From Diphasiastrum complanatum (Eukaryota > Streptophyta > Lycopodiopsida > Lycopodiales > Lycopodiaceae), in assembly GCA_029204225.1 (NCBI GenBank), contig MU831572.1, forward strand, positions 98,317 through 162,316: a DNA stretch of 64,000 nucleotides. Reading direction: 5' to 3'. This document shows, one piece after another, positions 60,799-64,000 of this stretch. The position numbers and the translations under genes were made by a program. Within the stretch, counting starts at the first letter, position 1, and each line of letters starts with the position of its first letter. The notes beneath the pieces were generated by a model. It ran no database searches. It was not told where the DNA came from and was given only the letters and a program-made list of their open reading frames with translations.

Positions 60799-62825
60799 GT
60801 GATACTCGTATATCCCCATTATATAATAGCCACAACCAATCTAGAAACGATCAGTTCCTAGTTGAGTCAAGCTTGGGACCAAATGTGAAATTAGGAGTGC
60901 ATTATTCCCATTGTCAGGTACATCAAACCCATTGTGTGAAACTTGGAGACTCTAGGTTTGAAGCGTTGAACTCTAACTCCCTAGCTAAAGATGATTGGGA
61001 ATGGAAGCCAAGAGCAAAACATAAGTTTTGAGCTAGGAGTTCATCCTGCCTTTAAGGTTGGAAGAATTGACCAACCATAAATCTGACCAATAGTATAGCT
61101 TACTACTTTATCCAGCCAATAATTCCACAATGTGAGGTAACCAACATTCGTGTTGGTTTTGCATATTTAGCACCTTGGCACTTCTGAACTCCATATGATA
61201 TGTGAAAATTTGAAACCCTATGATGATTTGCCCTATGATTTGCGACCGGTCTCCATAGCCCAATCGATAAGGCACTCAAACTTTAAATGATAATTGAAAA
61301 AGAACTAAGCTACTAATTGTGATTTAATCATGTTACAGTATTATTAAGCCTTGTATACAGGACCTGAGATGTTGTTCTTCATGAAGATCTTATGTTGATT
61401 GGAACCCTTTTGGGTCGGCCTAGGATGCTATTGGCCGGTCCAAGGGGGGTAATCTGTTGCTGCTTATCTTGAAGACATGTTATTGTATGGCTTTTGGGTC
61501 AGCCTAGGATGCTATTGGCTGGTCCATTGGTCTTTGTGTAACCAAAAATGATGAGTTCGAAGAATGGGGACAGAACTGCTTAAAACTAACGCGTAAATGG
61601 TCCATTATGGCCGGTTGCACTTTTATTGAAACTCTGTTTATTTATTGATTTACTCTAGACTTAAATTTATTTAAGAGGCCTATGCCCCTAGTTCCCGGGT
61701 TTGTCGGGGCTAGCAAGTGTCAGTTCATCTTGAAAACCAGTTAAATGGCAACTCTATTCACCATAGGCCACTTTAGTGATTTAAAACCAAATTTGGGACT
61801 CTGCCCTTAAGTCTGCCCAACTGCTAAAAGCCTCTATTGGTGCCCATTCATGAATAGGTGCACCTCTTTGGGTCCCAGCCTCTACATAACATCATCCATT
61901 ATTCATCTTCTTGGAGAGGGGGAGAGAGAGAGAACTTGTGTCGAGAAGCTTGGAGAGAAAGGGAAGGAGTAGAAGCTGTTTTGCTTGGTGCCTCCCATCT
62001 CCTCCACTTCCAATTTGTGCTCAATCCCACAGAGACAAGGAGGAGGAAAGGATAAGAGATAGATGTTGTCGGGTGCCTTCCACTCTAAACTCTGTTCAAT
62101 TTCATTGCTATTGATTCACTGCTTTGATCTCTAGCACTTTGTAATCATCGTTTCTTTTGTTGAATCAGATTTGGCATTATTTGTTTCTTGTTGTTCCTAA
62201 TCTGGTGGTTGTAGGGCCTGGCATTGTAGGATTGCATCTTGTATCCCTTTGCTGCCTCTAATCTTTTGGTTGCAGGTTTTGGAATTTTGAGAAGTTTTGC
62301 TGCCTCATTTACAAGGATCTGAGGCTTGAAAGATTGCTATCTCCCTAGCTTACAATTGTCTAAATCACTTTCTTGCAGTTCTATATGTGATAGACTGTAT
62401 GTTTGAGTGCTTTACGATATGAGAAACTAATTCTGACCTATTCATCACTAATCAAAGCCCTTCTACGGTTTTGAAGATCTCTGAGCAGTAAGAGTACTAT
62501 CTATACTGTCAATTTGAGCCTGCAGATTGTTTTGTGGAGAGGCTCATTCACAGGCTGTGAATCTTTGAGAGAAAAGCTTTTACTATATCTAAGTTTCAGT
62601 TTGAATACTATGTGGGTTACTGTCACAGTGATTTGTGGCACATTCCTAACCCTGCTTGCGGGTTTGATCATTTCCCACCTGTCTCATCTGTAACCTGCGA
62701 TCTACATTCTCCTTCCTTTTCACTCTCTGTCTGTGATCTTGTTACTTCTTCCTAATCTACTTGTGGCTCCTCAATCAATAGTCGTTGATGGGTGGCCGAT
62801 GTATGTGTGTGTATGTACGTGGTCG
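60799..62825. other. No gene recognised; short tandem duplication
   Basis: At 61360-61530 a unit of about 85 bp occurs twice (GGCCTAGGATGCTATTGGCC and AGCCTAGGATGCTATTGGCT). ATAGCCCAATCGATAAGGC (61255-61273) looks like the 5' part of an Arg tRNA, but no B box follows. 61915-62060 is purine-rich (GAGAGG). Confidence 0.45.
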
Positions 62826-63385
62826 TCCATTTGAGTCTAGGAAAAGTTCAAATCTTGAGAAAAATTCGAGTCATCGAGTTCGAGTCTTGGAAAAAATTTG
62901 AGTCTTTCAAAAAATTTCGAGTTTTGGAAAAAAATTGAGTCATCAAATAATTCGCGTGATCAAATTCGAGTCATCAAATAATTCGTGTCTTTACAAAAAT
63001 TTGAGTCATTCTAGAAATTCGAGTCGTTCTAAAAATTGGAGTCTTCTTAAAAATTCGAGTTTTCCAATAATTTGAGTCATTGAAAAATTCGAGCTTTCCA
63101 AAAAATTGAGTTGTTCAAAGAATTCGAGTCATTGGAAAAATTTGAGTCTTTGGCAAATTTCGAATCTTTCAGAAAATTTGAATCGTCCCAAAAATTTGAG
63201 TCGTTTTAAAATTCGATTTTTTTTGGAAAAATTTGAGTCTTTATGAAAAAAATTGAGACATTAGAAAAATTTGAGTCATCAAAAAAAATTCAAGTCTTTC
63301 CAAAAATTCGAGTCATTCTAAAAATTCGAGTCGTTCTAAAAATTCGAGTCTTTCAAAAAATCCGAGTTTTCCAAAAAATTCATAA
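62826..63385. repeat. Degenerate minisatellite, 18-20-bp unit
   Basis: Units of the type GAGTC-nTTnnAAAAATTC follow each other over about 560 bp, roughly 28 copies, each with point changes and 1-2-base length changes. Confidence 0.85.
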
Positions 63386-63447
63386 GCAATGCACATTCAT
63401 AGATTCCATTTGTCTAGAATTGCCTGCAAAATTCATCCATTCGGCCT

Positions 63448-63452
<5 letters not shown>

Positions 63453-63531
<79 letters not shown>
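63453..63531. repeat. (TA)n then (GA)n microsatellite
   Basis: TA at 63453-63497 and GA at 63498-63531. Confidence 0.97.
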
Positions 63532-63532
<1 letters not shown>

Positions 63533-63573
63533 GTGGGTTTGAAAAAACATTCATCACAAAAACCCAAACTATC

Positions 63574-63593
63574 ATATATATATATATATATAT

Positions 63594-63641
<48 letters not shown>
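63574..63641. repeat. (TA)n microsatellite
   Basis: TA dinucleotides with two ACA interruptions near 63597 and 63605. Confidence 0.97.
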
Positions 63642-63643
<2 letters not shown>

Positions 63644-64000
63644 TAGTAAAGAGTGCCCGTCGTTGACGGGCAATGGAGGCTGATTCAGGTGGCGGCCGAT
63701 GATTTGGATGATGGCCGATCTCGCACATCTTCATTTAGAGAATTAAGCCAAGGTCCAAGGCTAGATAGTAGTCCACCTTGAAATATTTATCACAAAAGAT
63801 AAATGCATAATCGAACATTTGTATAACCTATGCTTTGAAACATCTTAGCAAAGAAAGGAGAGATGGAGGAGGATTTATATGGTTTGGAAGCACATTTTGT
63901 TGTGAGTACTGAACCGTTTGGAGCCCAATTTAGTCCTGTGGGTTCGTCTCGGTGTGTAGCATAGGAAAAATAAAGGGTTTGAACAAACAGACTCCATTCG
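63642..64000. other. No gene recognised
   Basis: Window end without supported features. Confidence 0.4.

Noticed and set aside
61255-61273. 5' half of an Arg tRNA
   Set aside because: The A-box-like start is good, but no B box or 3' half follows within tRNA length.

Overview
This is plant nuclear DNA, AT-rich and built mostly from nested and decayed transposable elements. Signs of a land plant are: Ty1/copia elements primed by initiator-Met tRNA; a Mutator-like element carrying a piece of an organelle-type glycyl-tRNA synthetase; and host fragments of plant families (DUF538, a U-box/ARM ubiquitin ligase) next to an intron-containing acireductone dioxygenase gene. The animal-like hAT and MULE transposases and the mix of lineages would fit a fern or gymnosperm, but that is a weak inference. 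No complete protein-coding host gene, rRNA gene or CRISPR array was seen.

Left part (1-15700): a decayed Ty3/gypsy integrase tail is followed by an 11-bp periodic TTCnnGAA array. Next comes a minus-strand Ty1/copia element cut at both ends (855-4910), then a large inverted repeat of LTR-like arms (5268-6786). A copia gag relic (12361-12701), a broken DUF538 gene (13352-13779) and a tRNA-derived fragment follow.

Middle (15700-31000): two copies of one Ty3/gypsy-type LTR family. In both, a very long extra reading frame lies directly before the polypurine tract and 3' LTR. In the second copy it follows a pol remnant and is preceded by a TATA-containing leader, so it sits where env-like genes sit in some plant gypsy lineages, yet it looks like a proline-rich coiled-coil protein. 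The second copy is split by a 4.1-kb Mutator-like element with 9-bp target duplications, a SWIM-type transposase and the captured synthetase fragment (a Pack-MULE). An unrecognised intron-containing transposase-like relic lies between the two copies.

Right part (31000-64000): a copia LTR with primer binding site, a hAT transposase gene with few breaks (33263-35682), the last four exons of acireductone dioxygenase (39164-40330) facing a U-box/ARM pseudogene (40724-41265), a copia integrase relic, and a structurally complete copia element (51022-56575) with CTTTG target duplications, about 2% LTR divergence and a clean loss of its protease domain. A duplicated unknown coding segment, a gypsy gag relic, an 18-20-bp minisatellite and TA/GA microsatellites close the window.

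The elements explain one another by nesting and by shared family (the two copia elements, the two gypsy copies). The host fragments show no common pathway.
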